A program made the translations under genes and the position numbers. From positions 552,572 through 616,571 of the forward strand of contig NZ_NXEJ01000002.1 in the NCBI RefSeq assembly GCF_002915175.1: DNA of 64,000 nt, read 5' to 3'. Position 1 is the stretch's first letter. Each line of letters starts with the position of its first letter. The DNA comes from Agrobacterium rosae. GTDB lineage: Bacteria; Pseudomonadota; Alphaproteobacteria; Rhizobiales; Rhizobiaceae. The notes below the pieces were generated by a model that made no database searches, had not been told where the DNA came from, and was given only the letters and a program-made list of their open reading frames with translations. This document shows, one piece after another, positions 45,431 through 55,622 of this stretch.

Positions 45431-46075
45431 ATGGGTAAGTTACAGGCGGGCATCGTTCCCGTGACGCCGTTTCAGCAGAACTGCACCATTCTCTTCGATG
45501 AAGACACCAAAGAAGGCGTTGTCGTCGATCCCGGTGGCGATGTGGATGTGATTATCCAGACCGTGACCGAAAACGGCATCACGCTGAAAGAAATCTGGCT
45601 GACGCACGGCCATCTCGACCACGCTGGCGGTGCCAAGGAGATGAAAGAAAAACTCTCCCTGCCGATCATCGGTCCGCATGAAGATGACAAGCCCCTTCTT
45701 GAGCGCATCGAGGTGCAGGCCGAGAAATACGGCATTCCCGGCCTCCAAAACGTGTTGCCGGATCGCTGGTTGAACGATGGCGATACCGTTTCTTTCGGCG
45801 ACCACCACTTTGAGGTCTTGCATTGCCCCGGCCATGCCCCTGGCCACGTCATCTACTACAATCGCGCCCAAGCCTTTGCCCATGTGGGAGACGTTCTGTT
45901 CAGCGGCTCTATCGGCCGCACCGATCTCCCCGGTGGCAACCACGAGCAATTGCTGGCCTCCATCCGCGACAAGGTCCTACCGCTGGGTGATGATATCGGC
46001 TTCATCTGCGGCCATGGGCCTGGCGGAAGAATCGGGGAAGAGCGTCGGACGAACCCGTATTTGCAGGGGATTTAG
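45431..46075 (+). CDS. MBL-fold hydrolase, glyoxalase II-like
   Basis: A 214-residue metallo-beta-lactamase-fold enzyme. The metal motif is LTHGHLDHAGG, with further ligands in HCPGHAPGHV, GDVLFSGSIGRTDLPGG and the C-terminal CGHGPGG. This is the short YcbL-like type, probably a thioesterase acting on hydroxyacyl-glutathione. The ATG at 45431 has GGAAGAGA before it; the longer upstream frame is not typical of the family. Confidence 0.92.
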   Translation: MGKLQAGIVPVTPFQQNCTILFDEDTKEGVVVDPGGDVDVIIQTVTENGITLKEIWLTHGHLDHAGGAKEMKEKLSLPIIGPHEDDKPLLERIEVQAEKYGIPGLQNVLPDRWLNDGDTVSFGDHHFEVLHCPGHAPGHVIYYNRAQAFAHVGDVLFSGSIGRTDLPGGNHEQLLASIRDKVLPLGDDIGFICGHGPGGRIGEERRTNPYLQGI

Positions 46076-46125
46076 GCAGATCGGAACGAATGGATGGAAG
46101 GGCGCGTCGTCGCTACATAGCCCGC

Positions 46126-47085
46126 ACCCCCCGTCCTTCGAGGCCCCTGCGGGGCACCTCAGGATGAGGGTTGCTCCGTCGGCCGTGGCTCCTAAGTTGG
46201 GGAGTGCGACTATCGTCCTAATGAGCGGTAGATTGTCAGTTTTGCGGCGCAACAGTAGCAGCCCTCATCCATCATCCTGAGCTTGTCGAAGGAGAGGTGC
46301 GGAGGCGAAGCCAGAGCCTCGAAGGACGAGGGCTGCGGGCTCCAACAGGCGGAAATGCCCACAATTTTAGTGTTGAAATGGTTGTGTTGACTTGGCAATA
46401 TTCCCGTCATGGAAGTGATCGATCAGTAGGACCGTATGCACCCAGTATTGAGACCCTGCGTCGGCTGGATGACTATGTGGAGGAGATGAAGATGCGTCGT
46501 AACGTGAAGCGCCAGTAGTGTGGGCGCTGTGGTGAGGAGCGGCATACTCCAACCTCATGCTGAGGCGGCGCGTAGCGCCCTCGAAGCATCCGTTGGTTGG
46601 CACCCCTCTCACTTCACAGCCCACCCCCCCGTCCTTCGAGGCCCCTGCGGGGCACCTCTCCTTCGGCAAGCTCAGGATGATGGATGAGGGGTGCTCCGTC
46701 GTCATCCGCATTTGATGGGGAAGCCAGCGCGGCTAAGTTCTTAGCGAATGTAACGGATTGGTGATTAAGTTAGCGACCAGCCAGATACTCCGTCCTCATG
46801 CATCATCCTGAGCCTGTCGAAGGAGAGGTGCTTTGACCGAAGGGCAAAGCCTCGAAGCATCCGTTGGTTGACACCCCTCTCACTCCACCGCCCGCACCCC
46901 CCGTCCTTCGAGGCCCCTGCGGGGCACCTCTCCTTCGGCAAGCTCAGGATGATGGATGAGGGCTGCTCCGTCGTCATTCCGCAACTGGTGGGTAAGCCCG
47001 CGCGGTCAAGTCCTTAGCAAATATAGCGGAACGGTTGGTAGGTTAGCGACCAGCCATATACTCCATCCTCATGGGGTGCTCCACT
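46126..47085. repeat. Gene-free array of intergenic repeats
   Basis: About 1 kb without a gene. A 30-base GC-rich segment (CGTCCTTCGAGGCCCCTGCG and onward to CACCTC) occurs at 46131-46160, 46630-46659 and 46901-46930; related inverted segments (TCATCCTGAGC..GTCGAAGGAGAGGTG) lie at about 46263-46300 and 46800-46832. A larger unit bounded by ATACTCC is duplicated in tandem: 46544-46784 and 46785-47057, with some divergence. These are typical of mobile palindromic rhizobial repeats; no transposase is present. Confidence 0.85.
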
Positions 47086-47124
47086 GCCGCGATCCGTCTC
47101 GCTCCAACTTTACCGCCCAAAACC

Positions 47125-47150
47125 AAAAAAACCCGGCATTCCTGCCGGGC
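47125..47150 (-). terminator. Rho-independent terminator of the cold shock gene
   Basis: On the minus strand TGCCGGG-like arms (47132-47138 with 47143-47149) form a stem with a 4-base loop, followed by a run of seven T. It lies 29 bases after the csp stop codon. Confidence 0.9.
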
Positions 47151-47178
47151 TTCAACTAGAAGAGAAAGTCGTCAGGGG

Positions 47179-47394
47179 TTAGCCATCAATCTGCAGATTG
47201 ACTGCCTTTGGTCCCTTGCCGCGACGATCCGGTTCAGTGTCGAAGCTCACTTTCTGGTTTTCTGAAAGGGCGGACAGGCCAGAAGCCTGTACGGCAGAGA
47301 TGTGAACAAAAATATCGGCGCCACCATTGTCTGGCTTGATGAAGCCGAAGCCTTTGTCGGTATTGAAGAATTTAACGGTGCCAGTCTCGGCCAT
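47179..47394 (-). CDS. Cold shock protein, CspA family
   Basis: A 71-residue single-strand nucleic acid-binding protein with both RNP motifs (KGFGFIKP, DIFVHISAV). It acts as an RNA chaperone. AAGGA lies 9 bases before the ATG. The upstream gap of over 400 bases leaves room for a long 5' leader of the kind used in cold regulation, but no conserved cold box was recognised. Confidence 0.95.
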   Translation of the reverse strand: MAETGTVKFFNTDKGFGFIKPDNGGADIFVHISAVQASGLSALSENQKVSFDTEPDRRGKGPKAVNLQIDG

Positions 47395-47832
47395 GCATCA
47401 GGTCCTTTTCGCTCTGCCTGTGTTCAGCTCCAGGCAGCATTACAGTTTTGCCCGCAAGGGCGTACGGCAGGCAGTTTTTGAAAATTGAGAAAGTGGTCCA
47501 TCGCGTGGAAAGCTTTTGACGTTCTGCTCAACGTTATTTTGTCCCCGCCGCTCGGAGTATCAGGTCCCCGATGCATTTGTTTATAGGCCTTCCCATGCTC
47601 GCAACTTGCCCGAACCGCAACAGATTGCTGTGTTTATTTTGAATTGGCAAGCAAAAGTTTTCACGCTTTTTTCACGCTTCGCAGGGGTGCTGCAAAACGT
47701 TTGGGGCATGGCAGGCAGAATTTTTCTCACGGTCCCGCAGTTGGGAAACGAAAACATCGCTGACAATGATATTTTACGGCTATTTTCGCGTGAAAAGGGT
47801 AGAAGTGCGGTCGATATAAAAAGGTGAAAACG
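47395..47832. other. Intergenic gap upstream of the cold shock gene
   Basis: About 440 bases without a supported gene, probably holding the promoter and 5' leader of the cold shock gene near 47395-47520. The remainder, next to the EamA stop codon, is AT-rich. No repeat or terminator was seen. Confidence 0.4.
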
Positions 47833-48735
47833 CTATATATCGGCTGTTACACGGCCGTTGCGTCTCTTGGAGAGTTCCGGAACCAGTTCCACCAGCAGTA
47901 TAGCAGCAAAAATGATGGCGCAGCCAATATAGCCTGCAGCTGGAATCGTTTCCTGGAGAAATATAGCAGCAAACAGCGCCCCGAACAGGGCTTCCGACGA
48001 CAAAAAGATCGCCGCCTGTGGCGCTGTCGTATAGCGCTGACCAATGACCTGTAGCACGAAAGCCAGACCCGACGACACCAGCCCGACATAGAGGATTTCG
48101 GTGATGGAGGAGGCGATGGCTTGGTAGTTGATCGGTTCGATAAACAACCCAATCAACATGGAAAGCACGGCGCAGACCGCAAACTGCGTGCAGGAAAGCG
48201 CCAGCGGCCGGTTGCTCTGCATGACGTAGCGACCGGCTAACGTGATCTGAATGGCCCAGAAGAAGGCGCAGATAATGCTCAGCATGTCGCCATTCGTCAG
48301 GCGCGAGATGGCACCGCCCGACAGCAGATAGATACCGACAAGCATCATCAGCGCACCCGGCCACACCACCCAGTGTGGGTGGCGGCGATAGACGATGACG
48401 GCAATGACTGGCACGAAGATGACGTAAAGCGCGGTCAAGAAACTGGAATTGGTGACTGATGTCGTCAGCAGGCCAACCTGCTGCGTGGTGGCACCCATGA
48501 AGAGCGCCAGACCGACGAGAATGAAAGCCCTGAATTCACCCCGGCTGGGTGCCGCCTTTATGCGGCGGGTTTCCATCATCGCAAATGGTAAGACAGCCAG
48601 CGCCGCGATGGCAAAGCGCAGCCCGACAAACCAGAAGGGGCCGATCGTATCCATTGCCGTCGATTGCGCGACAAAGCCGCCGCCCCAGATCGCGGCTGCG
48701 AGCAAGAGAACGAGATTGGCCTGAATGCGTGTCAT
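47833..48735 (-). CDS. EamA/DMT-family transporter
   Basis: A 300-residue inner membrane protein with ten predicted helices in two EamA repeats (WGGGFVAQSTAMDTIGPFWFVGLRF and the later FFWAIQITLAGRYVMQSNRPLALSC). The family exports amino acids and metabolites; the substrate is unknown. The ATG at 48735 gives the usual start close to the first helix. The ribosome binding site is weak. Confidence 0.9.
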   Translation of the reverse strand: MTRIQANLVLLLAAAIWGGGFVAQSTAMDTIGPFWFVGLRFAIAALAVLPFAMMETRRIKAAPSRGEFRAFILVGLALFMGATTQQVGLLTTSVTNSSFLTALYVIFVPVIAVIVYRRHPHWVVWPGALMMLVGIYLLSGGAISRLTNGDMLSIICAFFWAIQITLAGRYVMQSNRPLALSCTQFAVCAVLSMLIGLFIEPINYQAIASSITEILYVGLVSSGLAFVLQVIGQRYTTAPQAAIFLSSEALFGALFAAIFLQETIPAAGYIGCAIIFAAILLVELVPELSKRRNGRVTADI

Positions 48736-48877
48736 GGGATCACCAAATGCAAAAGGCTGCGTTTTGCGCAACCTTCATGACCGAGTCTGTGTTGGATTTG
48801 GCGAAATGCCGATTTCGCGTTGCTCTACCAGCAAAGCAGCGGTGCGGCAAGGCAGGCGAAAGGGCGGGGACGCTTAA

Positions 48878-49189
48878 TCAGTCGCGGCGATGACGCGACG
48901 AGGATTCCCGGATGCTGTTCATCGTCAGAACGACGCCACCGATTGCCATGGTCACGAAGCCGGTCACGACAAGAACGATGACGAAAATACGGTCGGAGGC
49001 TTTCGAAATGGGAGCCGATGCTATGGAAGACGTCTGGATGTAGTCGACGGCTTCCTCGGCATGGGCGGAGGTCACCAAACCTGCGGCCATGGTAATGATG
49101 ACGACCAGCGCCGCCAGTGCCATCCACGCCGAAAAAAGCATCCGTTGTGTTCTCAGCCGGTCCGCCGATTTCCGATCATTGAGAAACAT
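48878..49189 (-). CDS. Small two-helix membrane protein, hypothetical
   Basis: From the ATG at 49189 the protein has 103 residues: a basic cytoplasmic start (NDRKSADRLRTQR), a first helix (about residues 17-38), a short periplasmic loop with Glu/Asp, and a second helix (about 65-90), ending in a basic tail (RESSSRHRRD). GGGA precedes the ATG. A longer in-frame version exists but has no ribosome binding site. Not recognised. Confidence 0.55.
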   Translation of the reverse strand: MFLNDRKSADRLRTQRMLFSAWMALAALVVIITMAAGLVTSAHAEEAVDYIQTSSIASAPISKASDRIFVIVLVVTGFVTMAIGGVVLTMNSIRESSSRHRRD

Positions 49190-49372
49190 TGTCCCGGTCC
49201 CTTTTCCGTCTTTCTCGCCAGCTTTTGTGGTGTATCGCGACGCATTAGTCCTGCTTTGCGCGACATGCATAAAAGGGGCTCTGAAGTGGACGTCTTGTGG
49301 ACCGAATTCAGACAGTCCGGCGTATTTATTGTGGCGATACCAAGGCAACGGTTAACGGGGATTAAACGACCG

Positions 49373-50290
49373 TTAAATACCGCGTTTTCCGAAGGCACGA
49401 ACGGGCTTTAGACCGCGTGGTTCAAGTGTCGGAATAACACGCGCTGACCCATCTGCCTGGGGTCTGAACAGGCCGGAGCGGGGCGCTCCAAGCAGCTCTG
49501 GGAAACGCTCGTTGAAGCTTGTGGGTGCCAGCTCTGGTTTGGCCAGCGCATAGCCCTGCATGAGCGCAACGCCGAGATCCAGGCACAGCTCGATTTCCCG
49601 TTCGTCCTCCAGCGCTTCGAACACCGGTTCGATGCCCTCTCGCGCGAACTGTTCAACGATAACGCGGATGAGGGCGGCACCTGCGGAATTTTTGATGAAG
49701 TGGCGCGCCCAGGCGGCTTCGAACTTGACGTAATCTGGCTTGATAAGCTTGACGCGCTCTATGTCGGAATCGCCCGCGCCGTAATCGGCAATCGCCACGC
49801 GAAAGCCCATGGCCCGCATGTGGCCGGCAAAATCAGCCACCAAACGGGTATCGGAGGCATTCTTTTCAGCGATTTCGCAGACGATCCGGTCCGGCGACAT
49901 GCCCGCCTCATGGGCGGAAAGCCGCATGCGCTCCACTTCCTGCCGCATCTTGTCGGGCGTGCGGAACAGGCCGGGATGAAAGTTGACGAAGATGCGCGCG
50001 CGCGATCGTTCCAGCGCGCCGGTGTTGAGAATGTGAATGGTGCGCAAAATGCTGTCGATCGCCTCGATGTCATCGGGGCGCACCTGCGCGAAAAGTTGCG
50101 CGGGTGAAACCAGTTCCGAGCCTTGATAGGGCCGGACCAGACCTTCGAACGAGTCGATATCGAAGCGCCCATCCGACAAACGGCGGAAAATCGGTTGAAG
50201 CGCGGATTTGAGCGAATAGGGCGCGTAGGTCGTAGACCACGAGCCATCGTCTTCACGCACGAGATTCGAAAAAATGCTTTTCGGTGCCAT
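49373..50290 (-). CDS. Stand-alone degenerate EAL-domain protein
   Basis: A 305-residue soluble protein with an EAL fold but altered catalytic motifs: EGL replaces EAL (SFEGLVRP), and the metal-binding DDFGTGYSS loop reads ADYGAGDSD, so one aspartate is lost. The Asn (NFHP), Glu (CEIAE), Lys (VKFE) and the later Glu (FEALE) and Gln (MQGYALAKP) remain. The enzyme is probably inactive or weak and may bind c-di-GMP as a receptor or act by protein contact (inference). Confidence 0.85.
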   Translation of the reverse strand: MAPKSIFSNLVREDDGSWSTTYAPYSLKSALQPIFRRLSDGRFDIDSFEGLVRPYQGSELVSPAQLFAQVRPDDIEAIDSILRTIHILNTGALERSRARIFVNFHPGLFRTPDKMRQEVERMRLSAHEAGMSPDRIVCEIAEKNASDTRLVADFAGHMRAMGFRVAIADYGAGDSDIERVKLIKPDYVKFEAAWARHFIKNSAGAALIRVIVEQFAREGIEPVFEALEDEREIELCLDLGVALMQGYALAKPELAPTSFNERFPELLGAPRSGLFRPQADGSARVIPTLEPRGLKPVRAFGKRGI

Positions 50291-50367
50291 GGCGTCGTAT
50301 CCGGAAATAACCCCAACCTCCGGAGCATAGCAGGCAAAACGTTACGAGCTAGTTAAGCATATCTTAA

Positions 50368-51699
<1,332 letters not shown>

Positions 51700-51716
51700 G
51701 CATTTATTGAACGAAG

Positions 51717-51746
51717 AAAAGCCCGGCAGCGATGCCGGGCTTTTTT
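51717..51746 (+). terminator. Rho-independent terminator of aatA
   Basis: GCCCGGCA and TGCCGGGC form an 8-base stem around GCGA, flanked by AAAA and TTTTTT, 22 bases after the stop codon. Confidence 0.93.
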
Positions 51747-51791
51747 GTTTTGTGTCACCGTGTGAGATGTCCGTGTCGCGGCTCAATCTGT

Positions 51792-51904
51792 CCGTCATCC
51801 CGCACTCGATGCGGGATCCAGCGCGATCAAGTCCTTGATCGCAAGAGACTTTTCGCCTTGCAGACACAGTGCGGCTAGATACCGGGTCAAGCCCGGTATG
51901 ACGG
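51792..51904. repeat. Intergenic palindromic repeat, family 2, copy B
   Basis: A 113-base element homologous to the one at 10746-10859: the same ends (CCGTCATCCCG and CGGTATGACGG, one mismatch), the same CCCGCACTCGATGCGGG stem and the same GATCAAGTCCTTGATC dyad. It separates aatA from the antiporter gene. Confidence 0.85.
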
Positions 51905-51937
51905 AGGATAGGGTGCGCTACCCCTTGGAGCCTTTCC

Positions 51938-53044
51938 TTACAATCCCAAAAACAACAGCATCAAGAAGGTCGCGAACAGAATGAAATGCGTCATCCCCTC
52001 AATCGCATTCGTCTCCCCGTCATTGAGGTTGATTGCCGCTACAATCAGGGTGATGAAGACCATGACCGTTTGCACTGGCGTCATGGCCATGATGAAGGGC
52101 TGGCCGGTGTAGAGCGCAATGCCCTCCATCACCGGCACGGTCAGAATGACGGTGGAAAGCGATGCGCCCATGGCGATGTTGACCACTGACTGCATTCGGT
52201 TGCGCAGTGCCGAGCGCATCGCGGTCATGATCTCAGGTGCCGCCGAGATGGTGGCGACGACGACGGCCATCAGGGCAACAGGTGCGCCGCTGCCTTCCAG
52301 CCCGAAGCTGAGGAAAGCCGACATGAATTCGGCGAGAACGCCGATCAGCACCACGCCAACAAGGATCACGCCGATGGAGTAGGACGCGGGACGGTCCTCT
52401 TCGTCATCGGTATTCTGTTCGGCTGCCGTCTTTTTCCGCTCCGTGCGGGGATAGCTGTAGCTGAAGAAATAGCTGTGCGGCCCCACCTGCATTTTGAGGA
52501 ACAGAGCGTAAAGGGCAATCATCGCGCCGATGGTAAACATGGAGTAATAGTGCCATTTCGCCTCCGGAATGAATTCCGGCACGATCATGGAGATGCCCAT
52601 CGCGGTCAGGATCATTACCCCATAGGTGCGGGCGGAATCGTCATTATAGGGCTGCTCACCGTGGCGAAGCCCGCCCAGCAGGGCCGCTATGCCGAGAATG
52701 CCGTTGATGTCGATCATGACGGCGGAATAGATCGTATCGCGGACCAGGGTGGGAGAGGTGGATTCCTGCATGATGATGGCGAGGATCAGCACTTCCACAG
52801 CCACTGCTGAGAGCGTAAGGATCATCGTGCCATAGGGATCTCCCACCTTGTGGGCCAGAATTTCGGCATGATGCGCCACCCGCATCGACACCAGAATGAT
52901 GACACCGATCAATGCGGCGGCAACGATGAAGGACAGCGTCTTGCCCTGGGCCATCAGTGCATGCTCGGCCATATAGGCGGCAATGGCGACCGGCACCGCG
53001 GCGAGCAACATGCGCTCCTGTTTCAGCGTTGATGCAACTGACAT
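51938..53044 (-). CDS. Calcium/proton antiporter, ChaA type
   Basis: A 368-residue CaCA-superfamily antiporter with about 11 membrane helices. The two alpha repeats are visible: HHAEILAHKVGDPYGTMILTLSAVAVEVLI and ATISAAPEIMTAMRSALRNRMQSVVNIAMGASLSTV, each with the acidic and polar residues that bind cations. A cytoplasmic loop rich in Lys and Glu (RTERKKTAAEQNTDDEEDR) lies between them. ChaA-type proteins exchange Ca2+, Na+ or K+ for protons. Confidence 0.93.
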   Translation of the reverse strand: MSVASTLKQERMLLAAVPVAIAAYMAEHALMAQGKTLSFIVAAALIGVIILVSMRVAHHAEILAHKVGDPYGTMILTLSAVAVEVLILAIIMQESTSPTLVRDTIYSAVMIDINGILGIAALLGGLRHGEQPYNDDSARTYGVMILTAMGISMIVPEFIPEAKWHYYSMFTIGAMIALYALFLKMQVGPHSYFFSYSYPRTERKKTAAEQNTDDEEDRPASYSIGVILVGVVLIGVLAEFMSAFLSFGLEGSGAPVALMAVVVATISAAPEIMTAMRSALRNRMQSVVNIAMGASLSTVILTVPVMEGIALYTGQPFIMAMTPVQTVMVFITLIVAAINLNDGETNAIEGMTHFILFATFLMLLFLGL

Positions 53045-53231
53045 ATTCGCCCTTCCATGTCGTGAGATGTTTGTTTTGCAGCGTTAGACCAATATGCGGG
53101 GTTTGCACATTGAGCATTTTGGTAGGATAGTGGATTCAAGGACATGGCGACACTGCCGCGACCCCGTCCTTCAAATGCGCGTTTGCGGCAAAGGTTGCCA
53201 CCGTCCGTCCATGTATCAGGAGGAAGTGTGC

Positions 53232-53507
53232 ATGACCAAAGTGGTGTATGAGATTGTGGAACATGATGGCGGCTGGGCCTACCGTATGGACGGGGCCTAT
53301 TCGGAGACATTTCCCACGCATTCCGATGCCCTGCAAGCCGCCCGCATCGCCGCCGCGGAACAGCAGGTCGGAGACGAAGACACGGAAATCAACTACCAGG
53401 ATGAAGCGGGTCGCTGGCACGAGGAATACAGTCAGGGCGGTGATAGACCGGAAGCGGAAGTGGTGGATAGCTACGAAGAGCAGCAACCCAGTCGCAAGGC
53501 TGTCTGA
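53232..53507 (+). CDS. DUF2188 domain protein
   Basis: A 91-residue protein with the DUF2188 pattern in the first 65 residues (VVYEIVEHDGGWAYRMDGAYSETFPTHSDALQAARIAAAEQQ), ending in a charged tail. The ATG at 53232 follows CAGGAGGAAG at good spacing; an upstream in-frame ATG lacks a ribosome binding site. Function is unknown. The stop lies 15 bases before the convergent LysR gene end. Confidence 0.85.
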   Translation: MTKVVYEIVEHDGGWAYRMDGAYSETFPTHSDALQAARIAAAEQQVGDEDTEINYQDEAGRWHEEYSQGGDRPEAEVVDSYEEQQPSRKAV

Positions 53508-53522
53508 TTAACAGTGAAGGCT

Positions 53523-54467
53523 TTACTTCTTGCTGGCCAGCGCGTCGCCGTCCGTCGCCCGCAGAAAACCTTTCAGCCCGTCCACAAGCGCGTTGAAGAC
53601 GGCGCGGCAGCGCGGTGATGTTCGCAGGTTCTCGTGCATCGCCACCCATGTGTGCAGCGGTATTTCCATTTCCGGCAGAATATGTGTGAGGTTCGGATCA
53701 CGGCTTGCAAGGCCGACTTGACACATTCCCACGCCCGCACCCGCTCGTATCATGGAAAGTTGGGCGAGGTTGCTGTCGGCGCGAATGGCAAATGGAATAT
53801 TCTCCGCATCCGGAATGCTCGGATTGTCCTTTCTCATCCGCTGAAGGATAGCTCTTATGAAGGGTGTTTTCCGGTCGAAGCCGATGAGACGGTGATTGAT
53901 GAGATCGTCTTTGGACAGCGGAGTGCCCATTTTCTGTAGGTAGCCGCTACTCGCATAAAAGCCGACCTTGAAATTGCCGATGTAGCGCATGACGATTGCA
54001 TCCTGAACCGGCTCGGTCATGCGGATGGCGATATCGGCCTCCCGTCGCAGCAAATCCTCCAGCGTATCGGATAGCGAAAGCTCTATTTCGAGCTTTGGAT
54101 ATAACTCCTGAAGTGATGCGATGATTGGCGGAAGGATTTCGACGCCAATGATATCAGACGCGCTGATGCGCACGGCTCCCTCGATCTTTCCAACTTCACC
54201 CGAAGCGGCGCGCATGAGGGCAGAAGCGGTTGCCGCCAGATTTTCCGCATAGGGCTTCAGCGCAATTGCGGCATCCGTCGGCACGAGCCCGTGCGGAGAG
54301 CGGATGAAAAGCTGAAAACCCATGCTGTCTTCCAACGCGCCAATGTGGCGACCCACCGTCGGCTGGGTGATACCGAGTTCGCGTGCTGCGGCAGACAGCG
54401 ATCCGTCGCGCAGGACGTTGAGGAAGGTGCGGTAATAATCCCAGCTGATCTCGCGTTCTCTGATCAT
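53523..54467 (-). CDS. LysR-family transcriptional regulator
   Basis: A 314-residue LysR protein with the N-terminal helix-turn-helix (LRDGSLSAAARELGITQPTVGRHIGALEDSMGFQLF) and a substrate-binding domain. Divergent from an epimerase-type gene whose promoter it may control. In that 94-base gap the sequence CGTATAGC occurs twice, 31 bases apart. Confidence 0.93.
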   Translation of the reverse strand: MIREREISWDYYRTFLNVLRDGSLSAAARELGITQPTVGRHIGALEDSMGFQLFIRSPHGLVPTDAAIALKPYAENLAATASALMRAASGEVGKIEGAVRISASDIIGVEILPPIIASLQELYPKLEIELSLSDTLEDLLRREADIAIRMTEPVQDAIVMRYIGNFKVGFYASSGYLQKMGTPLSKDDLINHRLIGFDRKTPFIRAILQRMRKDNPSIPDAENIPFAIRADSNLAQLSMIRAGAGVGMCQVGLASRDPNLTHILPEMEIPLHTWVAMHENLRTSPRCRAVFNALVDGLKGFLRATDGDALASKK

Positions 54468-54474
54468 CGATTTC

Positions 54475-54513
54475 CGTATAGCCGATCAACACATTTAGAC
54501 AATTTCGTATAGC
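54475..54513. promoter_or_regulatory. Direct repeats in the LysR/epimerase divergent promoter
   Basis: CGTATAGC occurs at 54475-54482 and 54506-54513, spaced 31 bases (three turns of DNA). This spacing is suitable for a LysR tetramer binding on one face of the helix. The binding protein is inferred from position only. Confidence 0.3.
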
Positions 54514-54561
54514 GTGTGTCGCGCTCATACTCCAGCTGAGAATTCACATGGAGTTTTAGAA

Positions 54562-55572
54562 ATGACTGGCATTCAAGAGACAATCAAGCCATTGGCACTG
54601 GTCTTAGGCGCACGCGGTGGCATTGGCAGAAATGTCATGGACATGCTTTTGCGTCGAGGTTGGCGCGTCCGTGCGCTTGTGCGGGCCAAGATGCCGGCAT
54701 CTGCCAATTCCTCACAGGAGTGGGTCTTGGGCGATGTCATGAATGCTGCCGATGTCACGAAAGCCGCCAAGGGCGCTTCTCTCATCGTGCATGCGGTCAA
54801 TCCAGCCGGCTACAGGAATTGGGAAACGCTGGTTCTCCCCATGCTGGACAGCACGATTGCCGCCGCCAAAACGGTGGGTGCCCGGATTTTGCTGCCGGGA
54901 ACGGTTTATAATTTCGGGCCGGATGCTTTTTCCTCTCCAACAGAGGACAGCCCGCAAAATGCTGTGACTCGCAAGGGCGGCATTCGCGTCGAGATGGAGC
55001 GTCGGCTGCGCGCTGCCGCGACACCGGAAACCCCGGTACTGATCGTTCGTGCCGGTGACTTCTTTGGTCCGGGTGCAAATAGCAGCTGGTTCAGTCAAGG
55101 TCTTGTCACGCCAGGCAAAAAGATCACGCTGGTTTCCAACCCCAATTCACCGGGCGTTGGCCATCAGTGGGCTTACCTGCCGGATGTCGCAGAAACGATG
55201 GGGCGACTGCTGGACCGTGCAGACGCACTTGAACCCTTTGCAGTCTATCACATGGATGGATTTTGGGACGGTAATGGGCGAGGCATGTCATCAGCAATAG
55301 AGCGGGTGGTGGGGCACAAGGTCACGGTAAAGCAGACACCGTGGTGGCTGTTTAAGCTGGCGTCGCCGTTCGTCCCAATGTTTCGAGAGGTGGCCGAAAT
55401 GCGCTATCTGTGGAAGACACCGATCAGGATGAGCAATAAAAAACTCATCGGATTTCTTGGAGTTGAGCCGCAAACACCCATTGATGAAGCCGTACGTGCC
55501 ACACTCATTTCTCTGAAATGCCTTGAGCCGGAAATAACCGGAACGAAACCACAAGCCGTATCACATGCATGA
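54562..55572 (+). CDS. NAD-dependent epimerase/dehydratase family protein
   Basis: A 336-residue extended short-chain reductase. The nucleotide-binding motif is LVLGARGGIGRNV near the N-terminus, with an acidic GDVMNAADV. The active-site Tyr lies in TVYNFGPDA, but the usual Y-x-x-x-K is not present. The C-terminal part is typical of epimerase-like proteins acting on NADPH-dependent reduction; the substrate is unknown. GGAG lies upstream of the ATG. Divergent from a LysR gene that probably regulates it. Confidence 0.85.
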   Translation: MTGIQETIKPLALVLGARGGIGRNVMDMLLRRGWRVRALVRAKMPASANSSQEWVLGDVMNAADVTKAAKGASLIVHAVNPAGYRNWETLVLPMLDSTIAAAKTVGARILLPGTVYNFGPDAFSSPTEDSPQNAVTRKGGIRVEMERRLRAAATPETPVLIVRAGDFFGPGANSSWFSQGLVTPGKKITLVSNPNSPGVGHQWAYLPDVAETMGRLLDRADALEPFAVYHMDGFWDGNGRGMSSAIERVVGHKVTVKQTPWWLFKLASPFVPMFREVAEMRYLWKTPIRMSNKKLIGFLGVEPQTPIDEAVRATLISLKCLEPEITGTKPQAVSHA

Positions 55573-55583
55573 TACGTAGCTAG

Positions 55584-55618
55584 AAAAGCCGCGCACCCGT
55601 GTGAGTGCGCGGCCTTTT
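55584..55618. terminator. Bidirectional terminator between epimerase and OYE genes
   Basis: GCCGCGCAC and GTGCGCGGC form a 9-base stem with an 8-base loop, with AAAA before and CTTTT after, so it can serve both converging genes. Confidence 0.88.
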
Positions 55619-55622
55619 CGTA

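Noticed and set aside
46126..47085. CRISPR array in the repeat-rich region
   Set aside because: Repeats are irregularly spaced, palindromic and of unequal length, with no regular unique spacers and no cas genes.
47780..48364. Minus-strand frame overlapping the EamA gene in another frame
   Set aside because: Same-strand shadow of the EamA coding region; Cys/His-rich composition without family features.
48878..49348. Longer version of the small two-helix protein
   Set aside because: The added N-terminus is hydrophilic and has no ribosome binding site; the internal ATG at 49189 has GGGA upstream.
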